From Varanus komodoensis (Eukaryota > Chordata > Lepidosauria > Squamata > Varanidae), in assembly GCF_004798865.1 (NCBI RefSeq), contig NW_025335268.1, positions 85,184,934-85,248,933 on the forward strand: 64,000 nucleotides of DNA, in the 5' to 3' direction. The notes beneath the pieces were generated by a model. It had not been told where the DNA came from and made no database searches. It worked only from the letters and a program-made list of their open reading frames with translations. A program made the position numbers and the translations under genes. Below are positions 10,850 to 23,177 of this stretch, in pieces. Each line of letters starts with the position of its first letter. Positions within the stretch are counted from its first letter, which is position 1.

Positions 10850-11127
10850 ACCCAATAAATATAAATGACAAAACTGAGGCTGTTGTACTTAGTGCACATC
10901 GTGAGAAGCCAAACCTCCCTGGAGAAGACAATCATATCAATGAAAATCAAAGGCAGAAGAAGAGGCCAAATATGAGATGGATTGACTTTATAAAGGAAGC
11001 CACAGACTGGAATGTACATGACCTGAGCTGTACTGTCATGGATAGGACATTTTGGAGGGCTTTCATTCCCAGGGTTGCCATAAGTCAGAGGCGATGGCTC
11101 ACCACAATAATAACAACACAACATTAG
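10850..11127 (+). mobile_element. RTE/BovB-related LINE 3' end
   Basis: The frame reads KKRPNMRWIDFIKEATDWNV, then VMDRTFWRAFIPRVAISQRR (about 10950-11094), ending in an AAT/AAC-rich tail. This matches the C-terminus of RTE-clade ORF2 ('GRQRMRWLDGVTE...DREAWR...GVTKS'). The 5' part is missing. The ending 'ataataacaacaca' differs from the BovB copy at 26.0 kb, suggesting another subfamily. Confidence 0.72.
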
Positions 11128-11137
11128 GGAATACAAT

Positions 11138-11345
11138 TGAGAGCCAGTATGGTGTAGTGGCTGAGTGAATGACTGGGACTCAGGAGATCTGCCATGGAGC
11201 TAACGGGGTGACTTCGGGCCAGTCAAGGACACTCAGCCCAGCCTACCTCACAGAACTGTGAGAGGAAGAGAAATATGTGGGCCTCCATGTGTTTCCTGAA
11301 AGGAAAAATCGTGGGATATAATTAATTAATCAATCAATCAATTAA
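11138..11345 (+). mobile_element. tRNA-derived CORE/MIR-like SINE lacking the B-box segment
   Basis: Head 'gagccagtatggtgtagtgg' (A-box region), body 'gtgacttcgggccagtcaagg' and 'cctacctcacagaactgtgag', and tail 'gtgggatataattaatt'. Compared with the copies at 27.5 and 56.8 kb, about 20 bp spanning the B box (around 'ggttctagacccc') is missing near 11191, so the internal polymerase III promoter is broken. It lies immediately downstream of an RTE-type LINE end. Confidence 0.8.
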
Positions 11346-11603
11346 GAACTGAACAGGTTGGCACAGCAGCTAAGCTGTGAGTTTCTTGCTTGAAATTATG
11401 CCACCAGAATAAGGTCAGTAGTCGACATTAAACAAGCCTTCAGCCTCAGCATATCACCAGTCTCAGGAGTTGTTATCATGATTACCTAGAAGGCTTTTGA
11501 TCAATCTAAAACTCATCATCGATGTTAAGCTTTAGGTTCCAAATATCATTTTGGCTTCTAGATATTCCACAGCATCTAAATGTGATCGGTAGGATTTGGA
11601 TAT

Positions 11604-11646
<43 letters not shown>
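11604..11646. repeat. (GT)n microsatellite
   Basis: About 21 GT units with one interruption near the left end. Length is likely polymorphic. Confidence 0.96.
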
Positions 11647-11649
<3 letters not shown>

Positions 11650-11650
<1 letters not shown>

Positions 11651-13020
11651 CTTGACTGCAAGTCTGTTTGCAACCTATTAATTATCTTTTTTAAATTTAT
11701 TTTTTAAAAAAGACAATTCTATTCAATTGGACAATGATTAGAGATCTTTCACAGAACAATGGTTTCCTATGGACTTTGCTTGCTATATTGTCTATTCAGA
11801 GAGTAGTTTTTGATCGTTCTTTTAAAGGATGGACTGTAACATTGTGGTAACCAAGGCCTATAATTTGTGGTATTTATTTTTAAGGCTGTATTTCGAAGAA
11901 CTCACTGAGTTCAATGGCTATGAAAATGGAAGCAGTACTACAACAGGAAAAAGAAAGAAAGAAAACTAAAAGCCTTCCAGGTCTGAAAAGGATTTCTTTA
12001 GAGTGTGAATTAGTTATTTCCTCTCTGCTATTTAAAATAAAATAGATCCAGTCAATGGGAAATAGCCAAGGCACTTCAAAAGATCATAGCACACTGGATG
12101 AAAAATGCCCTTACATAGATGCACACTGTCAGAGGTTATTCAATTTTTAATGAATGGCTTTATTAACATGCTTTGTTTCCAACTGAAGTGAAATAAGTGC
12201 TGAATTGTTATCCAATAGTTATTAATATAAATGCATATGGCTATTATATTAATGCTAAGTGACCAAAGACTTCACCATAAGGACAAACATTTCAGTCTTA
12301 TTTGGATCCTCTGAATGGCTCTACCCAGGAAACAATCTAATGCTATTTATATTCTAGGCCAAAAAGAAAATAACACTGAGAGAATATTTATTTCAAATCT
12401 TGAGTTCAATTTCAGATGGTTGTCCCTTTATGCAAATGTACTGACACTCCTGACCAAGACATCATTCATAAAACTCGGAGCTGAAATTCTTAATGCATCA
12501 AGATTGGATAAGAATGTCCAGTTGGCATTCTTATACCCCTTACATTGATCAACATTCAAGGCAGCTCTCTGGCTATGATCTGAAGAGGCCTCTGGACGTT
12601 TTGAATTAATTTTCCTTTGAATAGCAAAACTCCGTACTTCTCCACATTCGTTATCACAAACATTTTTAAACTCCTCTAACTTTCAAAACAGAAGTAATTT
12701 GCAAAGCCTCCCACATTGAAAGTCCCAGTGGCCTAGTCGAGCGCTTGTTGAAAATGTTGCTGGCATCTGTCCCCCCACCCCACCCCACCCCTTGTCTGGC
12801 AAACCTATTTGCCCTAAAACATACAAAACAGCTTCAAGGTCCAATCGTGTGCTGGCTTACCTTGGAGCAGGTGTGGTTTCAGTCCATGGGTCTTACTTCT
12901 AAGCCAAAGCAGGCATCTCTGGGGTGTATTTCCCCCACCAGTAGCTTAGTGGCCAAAAAGGAGTTAACTGAATACATAGGCCAAGGTTGCCTCATTCCCG
13001 TTTACATTTGACATCTTTAC
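11650..13020. other. No gene recognised
   Basis: AT-rich unique sequence. A C-rich (CCCCA)n run lies at 12770-12791. No exon-like frame is recognised. Confidence 0.45.
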
Positions 13021-13024
13021 CACT

Positions 13025-13200
13025 CTCTCTCTCTATGGAAGGGGAAGGCCAACTATGAGACAGATCAATTTCGTAAAGGAAACCACAGCCCGGAGTTTAG
13101 AAGGAAGGAGCAGGGCTGTCAAAGACAGGACTTTTTGGAAGGCATTCATTTACAGGGCTGCCATAAGTCAGAGATGACTTGCTGGCACATAACAACACCT
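13025..13200 (+). mobile_element. RTE/BovB-related LINE 3' end, short
   Basis: Translation gives GRPTMRQINFVKETTA, then AVKDRTFWKAFIYRAAISQR, followed by 'acataacaacac'. Same subfamily as 10850-11127 and 44120-44402. Only about the last 50 codons and the tail are present. Confidence 0.7.
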
Positions 13201-13204
13201 CTGC

Positions 13205-15400
13205 GAAGCAGTAAGGAGGTCAGATTTTGATTGAGAACAAACTAATTTTGACCCACTTACCACTCCATAGTGATAAATGAATACTGTCTTGCTCACTAGT
13301 AAAGCTCAGTGACAGCAGGGGTCAGCACGGGTTGATCTAGGCTGCACTGGGGGTGGCAGGGAGAATGTTGCCCACCTCCTGTTCCAAGCAGACATGGAAG
13401 AATGCACTTAGCCCTAGGGTCATGCAAAATTGCCTCCTAAAGTGCTTTCAACACCTTCTGTGTAATTTGTGCAGATGTGTCAGTTTTCCCTCTATATAAA
13501 GACACCAGAAAGAGCCAAATATATTTTCCATCCAGTGTAGATCATGCATTCAAGCTACTGATAAAGGGAAAGCAAAAGTTGATTATGTGTGAATGGATTG
13601 AAGGACAAAACACATTTTGTATCTAGCTGCTATGTGTATTTTCATGTTTACTTGAATGGGTGAGGGGCCTAATCCAGATCTTAAAATCTAGTCTACCCTC
13701 CATGCAAGGGTCCCCACCCATATTGGGGTCCCTGCATCTACTAAATAATGAAAATTGGGGGGAAAACCCAAGATGCCTCTTTAAAATAATGTTTGCTTTA
13801 GCCCTAAAATCACATTATCAGATGATAGGAACGAGGCTCATTTTTAAATGCTGTTCCAAGTGAAAGCAAACAAAAGAATCATTTCCTACATGTAGAAAAG
13901 CTTATCATCTCTCTCTCGATGATATGATAGGTTACTGCAAGCAGAGATTTTTTTTTTTCCTTTTTACAGGGACAACATTAAATAATGCAATGTCACAACC
14001 ATCCTTTGAAGTAGTACAGTGTGAAGTTGTACAACCCCAAATCCCACCACGTCAGTCTATCACTTGTGGACTTGTGTAATATATCAGTCAGTTGAAAGCC
14101 ATTACTGATTCATCCATGGCACTGCTGCACACTTATTATATGCTGGGTAACAATTTCCTCCTGGAAGGATGAGGTTTCATGATATTATCATTGATGGGAT
14201 ATGTGATGTGAACTGAAGGGCTCACAGTACGATCATCAAATATCATCTGTTTATCCTCTCCAAACTAATCTTTAAAATACGTCTTCACATTTAACACAGA
14301 ATTCTATCATAATCAAACAGCAAAGTTGGCCTTCTTATTCCCTTTAAATTAGGATTCACATTTGACACCAAGTTCAGCAGCTTTAGAACAGTGGAGCTCA
14401 TTGTGTCTCTTGGGGAGTCACACTATAAAGTCAGAAATGAGAATCCATACCAAGACTGAATTACTTATTTTAATTTTTCACTAGGATCACCACTTTCCTT
14501 TAAAAGAGGCAAGCTTCCCTTTACAAATCGCTTCCTCTCTATTGCCCCCTTAGTGACCGGAAGCCCCCAAACTTGGGGGTGTCTGGTTATCCAGTGCTGG
14601 ATGGGAGGAGTGACAAAGGCAATCTTCACCATCCCATCTGCCTGTCCTGCACATTTCACTGCAGACAGACTTTTTCACCCATTGAGGAAGGGGGCTTTGG
14701 AGGGAGAGGGAAGGAAACTGGAGGAAATGCAAGATATAACTAGCCATTCCTGCCCTCCCTGTCTGCCAGAATGCCCTCCTCCTCAGAGGGCAGCTGGTTC
14801 TTTCCACACTACCTGAGAGCAGGCATAGAAGGAAGGTCAGCTCTTTAACCTTCTGAAATCAGAGCACTGTCTCCAAGCCCAGAAGGGGTAATCCGAACAT
14901 CTTTGCTCTCCCTCGATGCAGAAAAGTATTCATTCAATAGCCAGCGGTACAAGACTTGATTACTATTCTTGCCACTTGGTACTATTAAAAAAAAGACATT
15001 GCAGAAAATAAAAAAATGACTAATTGGTGTTTTCTTTAAGTAAGTGAGCAGACTTCACAAACCAGACCATAGTTTCAATTCAAAGCTAACAACATTCGCT
15101 TTGGGATATTTCCTTTTCTTAAGCTTCTTTTCCACTCTCATATCCTGCTTGTGATCTCCCCGCAGTCATACCACAGGATAGTGCCTTCACTGGCCCAAAG
15201 GAAAGCAAGGCCACATCTAGCCTAGCTAAAATATAGCATTGGAAACTTCAAAAGCTGATGAAGAATCTAAAGGGTCAAGTATGGAAGGCAGGCAGGTGCT
15301 AGCGCCCTACATCATGTGCATCCCTGATTCCGTAGAACCTTGTTATAACATCTACAACAGGGCAGTACAACTTGTAACTCTCCAAGCAGAATCCTACCCA
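13205..15400. other. No gene recognised; mostly unique
   Basis: Overlapping frames of 60-90 codons on both strands at 14465-14816 are mutual shadows. No repeat signature is visible. A 9-bp T run sits at about 13951. Confidence 0.45.
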
Positions 15401-15404
15401 TAGC

Positions 15405-15562
15405 TATGTATCAGAGGTGGACAACTTGAGGATCTCTAGATGTTTTGGCCTACAGAACCCATGGACCCTCACCATTGCCTATGCTGGCTGGGGTTGATGG
15501 GAGTTGTATGCCAAAAGTTCTGGAGAGAAACAAGTTGCTCACCCCTACAGTATATGGTAGCC
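15405..15562. repeat. Palindromic repeat ('gatgggagttgtagtcc' family)
   Basis: Left arm 'agatgttttggcctacag' and right arm 'gggagttgtatgccaaaag' are near-complementary around 'ccattgcctatgctggctgg', and the flank 'caagttgctcacccctac' follows. This is a widely dispersed squamate hairpin repeat. Other copies here: 30704-30763, about 35485-35545, 49585-49690 and 53375-53455. Confidence 0.7.
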
Positions 15563-15644
15563 AATCCTGGGTTTGGTACGGTCTGGTTTTGGTTGCCCTT
15601 CCAAAATGACAAAAAGAGATTTGTTGTTGATTTAGTGTCATACT

Positions 15645-15935
15645 TTACAGAAGACAGGCATCTATTTGAAGATGTCCTTTCTTTGAAGAGCTGCCCAGTT
15701 TAAACATAAACAAGCCTAAGAAGGGCAAGCAAGGGCTTTGAAGTTATCACCACCCAGCACCTGGGCAACAAATGGAGGGGCACACAGGTCACCTTGCCAG
15801 TCTTTCCTGCTAAGGTCTGATGCAAAAATGGTAACTATAATTTGTGCACAGTACTTCTCTATACAATTAGTATGTGCAAATATTATGCAAATTGGTGCCT
15901 TCTTCAGTTCTCTTATTTGGTGAGCTTTTTTGCTT
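15645..15935 (-). repeat. Unnamed interspersed repeat, copy 2 (reversed)
   Basis: Reverse complement of the repeats at 10431-10712 and 63037-63330. Landmarks on the plus strand: 'gaagagctgcccagtttaaac', 'gctttgaagttatcaccacc', 'gcacctgggcaacaaatgg', 'cacaggtcaccttgcc' and 'gcaaatattatgcaaattgg'. The last block holds ATGCAAAT, identical to the octamer motif. No conserved frame. Confidence 0.65.
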
Positions 15936-15939
15936 TTTT

Positions 15940-17280
15940 GGTGGTTTTGGAAGTGTCCAGCCTAGCTATCATGCATGCAGCAAGCCACCACACATGGCCG
16001 AGCAAACTGTGATCGGGTTGCGACATTTAGGCCTGGTCTAAGATTATCTTGAGCAATGAGCTTATTTCATACCCACATCCCGGATACTAATGTAGGGTGA
16101 CATTATTGCATCAGCTATGTTTTTGCTGCATGCATGCAAGATATTTGGGGATGGAAGATGTGAAACATGGCCTTAGAAACTGCCAACTTGCTCCTCTAAA
16201 TGGTGAGCCATGTTGTTCCTTACCATGTGCTATCACCGCCATTTTCTGTCATTCCATCCCATCTCTTTGATCTGTTTATAAAGGCTGTTAAGTGAAAACA
16301 CTTCTTGTTGACTTATTGGTGTACTGTTGCAGTGTAGTACAATTTTCAAGGATATGTCCCCACTCCTTTCTTTAATAGTTTTCTGACTTGATATATTAAG
16401 TTAATAATGGCATTCTGTATAATATACCCCTAATTCACATTGCCTGACACTGTAGCCTTCTATTATAAATATGGTGGATGGATGCTGGATTTCTTCTCTT
16501 CTCTCTCAGAAAGAGCAAGATGATTTAAAAAAAAAAAAATAAAGAGAGGGTACAATTTGCAGTCATAGCAAAAATATTTAATTTCAGCCAGCATTAACTT
16601 TCAGATCAGTTCCCAACAGCACTTCTCTCTCCACCACTTTATATCTGTTATTAAAAGAAACCACAATGAAATCTCTAAGAGTAATGATTTATAACTGCTG
16701 TGATGGTGCTCAGTGTCAAAAACTTAAATGTTGGCCACCGCTTTTGATTTTTAGTGGTTTTAGAAGGGTTAGGATTAAATCTGAAAGACCCAGGTGGCTT
16801 GCACTGGGTTGAGGACACCCATCAAAAAGTTCCTTCTTTGGGTCCAGACTATGATGGAGGCATAATAAACTGGGGGGGCGGGGAAGGGATTTTTCAGACC
16901 GACTATGAGATGCCTTGTCTGGTGTGGTTTCTTTGGCTCTTTTCCCACTACCTGTCATTAAAAATGTTCCTGTTCTGGTGCTCTTTTTTCATGCTGGACA
17001 GATGAGCTTTTTATGTGAGGAACACTGCCAAGGGCCTTTTTAATCTGATGAGCTTGCTTGTATAATGTGTGCCTTTGCACATCAGATCATGAGTTAATTA
17101 TTTCACAGTTTGCTGGGAACATGCAAACAATTTGTTAACAGGTTGACTCTGGGTTATTTCACCAATAAACAACCAGTGCATCTGGCTGTGTACATCACAT
17201 GAATGGCCTCTGAACAGGGTGTTTTTAGCTTTCCAACCTAGAAGTGGCTCACGCATTGCCAACAAATCATGGGTGGATTC
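15940..17280. other. No gene recognised
   Basis: Unique sequence with a 13-base A run near 16528 and a G-rich patch (16871-16889). No coding signal. Confidence 0.45.
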
Positions 17281-17283
17281 ATT

Positions 17284-17530
17284 ATTCATTTATTTATTTA
17301 TTTATTAAAACATCTCTATGCCGCCCCATTCGCTGAAGCCTCGGGGCGGCTCACAACATAAAATTAAAATACAAGAAATAACAATATAAAATAAGTCGCC
17401 CTGGCCAGATAAAATAAGCAAATAATATTAACAATTAAAATGACGCTTAAATAAAAAGGTCTTTGCCTGGCGCCGAAAAACAAATAACGACGGCGCCAGG
17501 CGGACCTCTCTGGGGAGCGCATTCCATAGA
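17284..17530 (-). mobile_element. L2-clade LINE 3' end
   Basis: Plus-strand reading starts with (TTTA)n, then 'atgccgccccattcgctgaagcctcggggcggc', 'aaataaaaaggtctttgcctggcgccg' and 'cggacctctctggggagcgcattcca', the reverse complement of the end shared by the copies at 7.7 and 9.3 kb. Truncation is just inside the RT block (ALPREVRLAPSLF on the minus strand). Confidence 0.88.
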
Positions 17531-17549
17531 TTATGAGACTTCCTGGTGT

Positions 17550-17675
17550 GACCTCTCAGGGTTGTTGTCAGGAGGATGAAATGGAGAGCAGAAAAACTCG
17601 GTAAGCATTGCAAGAAGAATGGTGCCTTGCCAGAGGAAGGGAAATGGGATATAACATAATAATATTGCAATAACG
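17550..17675 (+). mobile_element. SINE 3' half (CORE/MIR-like), degraded
   Basis: 'ctcagggttgttgtcaggaggatgaaatggag' followed by 'gggatataacataataat' matches the 3' half of the SINEs at 27.5 and 56.8 kb. It sits directly beside the L2 tail, so the left half may be lost or displaced. Confidence 0.5.
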
Positions 17676-17940
17676 CAGGGGGGAGGGGCACTGCAAATTT
17701 TCTACAGCAATTGCAATATTCAAGAGTTTGCCCAAAATTTTCATGAGTACCTAGGGTTCCCAGTATAGCACAATTAATTAGGACCTTGTTTCTGAGCTAC
17801 ATTAAGTATTCACACATTCCCCTCTTTATGTGCTTATGCTTCTGTATTGAAATCAATCAGGAAAATATTCCCTTTGCATAAAAGTAATTACTAATACACT
17901 AAGAAGTGGCTTGCAGAGTAAAGTATTCATAGCTAGATTT

Positions 17941-17985
17941 GAGCAGTATATAAATAGATATGAGATATGGAGCAGTATATAAATA
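17941..17985. repeat. 16-bp direct repeat
   Basis: 'gagcagtatataaata' occurs at 17941-17956 and again at 17970-17985, a 29-bp period. It resembles the last bases of LINE tails ('gcagtatataaat') and may be a local duplication within one. Confidence 0.7.
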
Positions 17986-17989
17986 CTGT

Positions 17990-19155
17990 AAAAAGACAGT
18001 ATAATGTATGTGTAACCTTGCACTTCATCAAGGTTTAAGTAATATGAAAATGCATTACATCTTCCCTAAATGGAGTTGTTTTGCTTTTCACTTAAAAACA
18101 CCCTTTTTTAGCTTTAGCACTTTATGGCAAGTTCAAGAGGATCTTTGATATATGGGAGACAGTCTTTGAAGTGTACCTCTGTGTACCTTGGCAAGTCAAG
18201 TGAAAAAAAAAAACAAGTTATGTTTACAAAGGAGAAGGCTTTTTTCAATTACTTACCTTTGTTTTGAATTTCTTGCATTTCAAGCTTCAAGACAGCTTTG
18301 GATATGAAGTAATATAGAAATGAAATTAACAACAACTAACCTTAAAGTGAGCATTATTAAACAATCAAACATCAAAGATTCAGAAAGTGACTGACAATAC
18401 GTGGAGATAAATCACATATGAAAATTAGTCTAGCAATATTCACTGAATTAAATGGGATGTAAATATGATTTTTTTTACTATATAAAACCAAGCATGAATA
18501 GACGGTGTGAATGTCATGTAATGCAAGATAATGTATATTTATCTTTCTTCTGTATGTGTTTGTGTAAAAATGGCTCAAATGTTGCCCAGTAATCTGCATT
18601 TAATATCTATCAGTAGGGTAAAATTCAGATTTGTCTCTATTTCGGATAAAAGCACATGCGTTCAGTTATAGTTTTGTACGGTCTCAGTGGAATATGTTGC
18701 TGGAACAGCACTAAAGTTGTGCGCAAAGTTTATGAAGTTGATACATCATTTTGTCTGTGCAACTGTTGCAATCAGCAAAGCTAAGCACTGTTTTTCCCTC
18801 AGGTGCAATTAGACCAGGAATCAAATTAATCTCAGCATTGAGATGTGTCTTGAAAAAATTGATTCTCTGCAGTAAAAATCCAAATTAAGAAAAAGTTAAA
18901 AGTGTATATTACCTTAAGGACCAAACAGCAACTTTAATAAAGATCTTTTAAAAACTTGCATCCATATATTTTAAAATATATTTCCCCAATTTTAAACCCA
19001 AAAATATAACTTTGAGAGGGCATGGTGCAGTATTCTGCATTTGGATGAGTGCAGACCAATTCAGCCACTCAAAGGTGTTGCCCACCTGCTTTCCTTTCTG
19101 AAGCAGGTCAGGGATGCCTTGGGAAGATATGTCTTCTTGCTTGTTCTTTTCCAGC
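17990..19155. other. No gene; a possible LINE tail near 18290-18345
   Basis: 'gctttggatatgaagtaatatagaaatgaaattaacaacaac' (18296-18337) resembles an L2-type 3' end ('gcttcggctatg..gtatagaaatgaaat'). The remainder is unique AT-rich sequence. Confidence 0.4.
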
Positions 19156-19159
19156 ATAT

Positions 19160-19720
19160 CAGAACAAAAGGCTTATAAAACACAGTCCTTTATTGTAGTG
19201 GAACAGGTCTGCTGTGATGCAGAGTGGTTTCCATGAGAACTGTTGGTTTGTTGCATAAATCAAAGTAATGGTCCTTCTGATCTGTGAGAATAGTTTCTGC
19301 CCATGTGAAGAGTTGATTCTTTTGTGCAGAGCCTTGACTCCACCCGCAGGGCAGTTCAGGCTGCTTGCTGGAGAGAGGACAGGAACAACTGAGGTTCAGT
19401 TATTGGTCCATCCATGTGACTTGGAGCCAGCTCATTGGGTTTAGGAATTCGCTCCCCTCCTCTGTTGTACAGTATCTCCCTCACATGTCCAGGGTGATTT
19501 AGTTCTCATTTACTGCCTGACTAATCCTGTTTGTTAACCTTGACTTTTTCAGAACCACTGCAAACTCCTCCCCTTCTTCCCCCTTTATGTCACATTCTGC
19601 ATCCAAACAGTCTGGCTGGAAATGTTGCATTGTGAGAAAGCTGGGCCCTGTCTCCACATCTGCTTGTTCAGAGAGGCCACTGGAGTTCATGGTTCCTGGG
19701 CTCATAAATTGAGATATTTG
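19160..19720 (-). mobile_element. Possible LTR-retroelement fossil (partial, broken)
   Basis: On the minus strand an acidic short frame (19705 to 19499) is followed by sequence with a polyadenylation-type 'acaataaaggactgtg' about 300 bp further on, in an arrangement like the end of an LTR element. I see no second LTR and no target duplication. It is broken. Family uncertain (Ty3-like or other). Treat as tentative. Confidence 0.3.
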
Positions 19721-19724
19721 AGAT

Positions 19725-20595
19725 CAAGGCCAAAGAAGAATCAGAGCTGAAGAATTCCTTCCTTCCATCCTTCTGCCGTTTGGTGCCCTCAGGGCAGGAC
19801 TGTGGGGCAGAAGTCCAGGCCTTGTAATCAGCACAATGGGAAAGGGCTGAAAAGCCTAAGCCTATAAAGAAAGTGGAGAAATCGGAGAGGCCAAGCAGGG
19901 GCAGTGCTGCACCCGCCAAATGACCCCTTGACCAGCTGCTGTTCTGGTCATGATGAAAGTGGAGGCAGCAGGGAACAATGGCAGCTCTCTCTCCTTCTCC
20001 CCCACTTCCATTTCCCATCACTTCTTCTCCCTCTTTCCTCCTTCCCCTTCCCTGCTGCTCTGATTTCGGTTTTGCCAGGGTACCTCATGATGTGTGGGGA
20101 GAAGGGTGAAGGAGGGACAGAAAAATAAAGGCATTAAGAGGGTTGCAGGAGTGAAAAAGGTGGGCTTAGATTGCCCTCTCTTTCTGCTGCTTTGATATAC
20201 ACAGAAGTAAACACTGAAGAAAAAGGGAACCTGCCTTCCAGGCCTATCGGAACAACAGTAGGTAGAACCACTGGTCCTTCTGCAGCAGTCATCCTGCTTC
20301 TCGTTGAAATAACCAAGTATGCAAAACCTTCACAGCTTGGAGCTACAGAATCTAAGGGATCTGGTCTTTCCATAAGTTTCTGTTAATGCCTGGAACCTGG
20401 GTCTGAGCATCCCCACACACTGAGATTTGGTGGTACCATTTGTGGGAGAGCCTCTGTGCTGTCCCCCAAACTGTGAACTGCCCTCTTCAGAGCAGTTCCT
20501 ACTCTGTTGACTGTTCAGCACCAAGCAAATAGCCTTTTCCTCCCCCTCCAAGGCCATTTAACTGTATTTTAACTGCTGTTTGCTTATGTTTTAAC
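19725..20595. other. No gene recognised
   Basis: Includes pyrimidine-rich DNA at 19990-20060 and short overlapping frames on both strands with no recognisable domain. Confidence 0.45.
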
Positions 20596-20599
20596 ATGT

Positions 20600-20812
20600 G
20601 TAATGCTACATTTTAAAATGATCTTTGGTGTTCAGTTGCTCAGCTATTTATCTTTTCCGATTCCTATTTTGTTGCTGCTTTTAAAGCAATTTTAATGTGC
20701 TGTATTTTGCGGGTTATTGCTGGTTTTCTTGTTTGTGCTTTTATGGTGTACATTGCACTGAGAGTTCAGGATTATAATGATGATGATATTATAATAATGG
20801 CAACAACACATT
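20600..20812 (+). repeat. LINE 3' untranslated tail, L2-type, degraded
   Basis: AT-rich sequence ending 'gtgtacattgcactgagag' then 'ggattataatgatgatgat' and 'aacaacaca' resembles an L2-type 3' end. No RT block is left. Confidence 0.4.
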
Positions 20813-20814
20813 AT

Positions 20815-22480
20815 GGGTGTTTTGCTTCATGTTTGAGTAACAGATGAACATTTAAGTCATCACTTTTCTCAGTAAAATCTACAGAAAAGTGACTGGGAAA
20901 AGCATGTGCTTCTGCCCCATATTTAGACACAATTAACAGATGCCCCAACTGAAAGAAATAAAGTAAATATTCTCTTCCAAGGAAACGTCCACAGCAGTGA
21001 ATATGGTGTGTTCTGGTACTGAAGAGCAGTACAGATCTGGTCACTTCTTGGTCTGCTCTACCATTTTTTCTGCTTCAGAACATCTGTGTCTTTTTTCCTT
21101 AGCATTGAAAAGCAACAGGCCTGGGGCCAGACCCAATTAGGAATGTAGTTGAGAGGCACCACTTCCTCATTCAGGTAGCTTCTCATAACCACTGCCTGGA
21201 GAACTGGATCAGTTCAAGAGATTTGCCACCTGAGCTGGAGAAACAAATGACGCTGCCCACCAGCCATTCAAGTCAAGGTCAGATTATTTTGGCACATGAG
21301 GCAGAAAATACCATCACACAAGCAAGCACTCCCCATCCCCGATAATAAAAATACAAAAGTAACCACATAAATATCAAATTTTCTTCTCCTCCTTGATGAA
21401 ATCAAGTTTCCTGCCTCAGATGGCCACCTTGTCTTACCCAATGGTAGGGCTGGACTGGCTAGAGCATCCTAATTTGCCAATTCCTTTTCTGTTGCTGCGT
21501 AAAAGGCACTCCAAAAAGCAAAAGAAGACAGAGAGCAATATAGATTAGAAACCTATGGCTGTCCCACTTCTTTACATGTTTGCTTTAATCTCACTAATCT
21601 CAGTAAAGTCTATTGGCTTGCAAGAATACACCTGGCTTTACAGTCAAACTTTTTTTTAAACATTCCATACCAAAAATATTTCTGATTTCCAAATAGCAAA
21701 CCTCACATTAGTCACCTCAGACTATTCAATAAGAGAAGCACCAAACTGGAAGCAATCCTCTGAACATTTTTCCTCCCTAAAAAATCGAGCATAATCTCAG
21801 GATCTGGCAATATGTTTTCTGTGCCTTACACATATTTATGGCATTCTATTACCCAAAGTGACTGTTTGGACTTCACTCCATTATAATCCATGACACATTC
21901 AATTTTCTACTGCAGCTGCTTTCCACATCAATGGATTTTCTATTGTCCATAATCATTTTAAGCATTTTCATATTGCACATGCCTTTTAAACTCTGAAAAA
22001 TGTGCACCAATCTGTATTCCTCTCGAAATCAGCTTCCAATGTTCTTTCAGCTATAGGGAAGACAGTACATCTGCCATCCACCCACTCTCTCTATTTTCGA
22101 CATAATATGAATGCTTGGATTAAAAAATACTGACTTGTCCTTCCCAGGTGATTGATTTTTTAAACACAAATGCATTACAAAAACAATCCCGGGCTTGTAG
22201 TTGGTATGCCTTCCATATACACTCAGGCCAGTGTGCCCTAATGCTGTCATGCGTCTTCACTGTCAAATGAATTCAATGGGTACGCTACAGATTTTTTAAT
22301 AGGGAAAAACTCTAAGAGATTCTTTTTAAAGTCTGTTTTCTTTCTGCAGGTTCCATAGACCAATCTGGAAACTTTATGGTAGACCCTGTCTAAATGCAAG
22401 GGGTCATAGAATTGGTAGATAAACACCTTTATCTAGCTCCAGAGATATAGGCAAATACTCCATTTTGGTTTTTGTTGTTG
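20815..22480. other. No gene or clear repeat
   Basis: Unique AT-rich sequence. Only short shadow frames. Confidence 0.45.
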
Positions 22481-22484
22481 CTCG

Positions 22485-22632
22485 TTTTGTTTGTGTTGAT
22501 GGTTACATTGCATTTCATTATATTTTTGTAAGCCATGATGTTGATGTTTTCTATGTGCTGTACTATGTTCTATAAAGGAGCTATCCACCCTGAGCTCTGG
22601 TGGATTATAAATCAAATATATAAAAGCAGATT
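22485..22632 (+). repeat. LINE 3' tail, L2-type
   Basis: 'atccaccctgagctctggtggattataaatc' matches the element end 'gccaccctgagctc..ggtataaat'. The preceding sequence is T-rich, as in L2 3' untranslated regions here. A C/T-rich (TCCC)n run follows at 22689-22708. Confidence 0.5.
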
Positions 22633-23177
22633 TAATTTTAATTAACTTTCTGTGTTTATACTGTGGTGCAATATAATTATTCTCTCCTTTCTCCCTCCCT
22701 CCCTCCCCTGGCCCCTGTTCCTGCAGCTATTTCCCCCGCTTCAGGGCAGTTCTGATAAGACAAACACCTTGTCAATTGAAAATCCTATCAACTGAATATC
22801 TTATCAGCATCACAGCCTACACAGTATACTTTTCAACTGATCCAGTGCACATTCACAGCTGCTGAATATCAAGTGTATAAGAATCATGTCTGGAGGAACT
22901 GAGTGACGGTTAAGCAGACACATACCATGTACTACATGGAAAGATGTGTAAGAAGCATGTTTGCAGGAATGACCATCAGATGGATTTTTCCAAATCACCC
23001 CTCTCCAGATTCTGTTCTGTTTGTTTCCTCCTTGCTGGCACTGACTAGATCAGTAAGAAGTCAAGCCAGAATTCAGACTTCTATGTTTAAATGCTAGCTG
23101 TGATTTGCACAAGTTTATTAAACATAGAAATTTGTGCAAACTGTGGAGAGAAAGAAGTCAGTTTGCCCACACGTCCA

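Noticed and set aside
22689-22708. (TCCC)n run as a promoter element
   Set aside because: Short simple repeat with no other promoter feature nearby.
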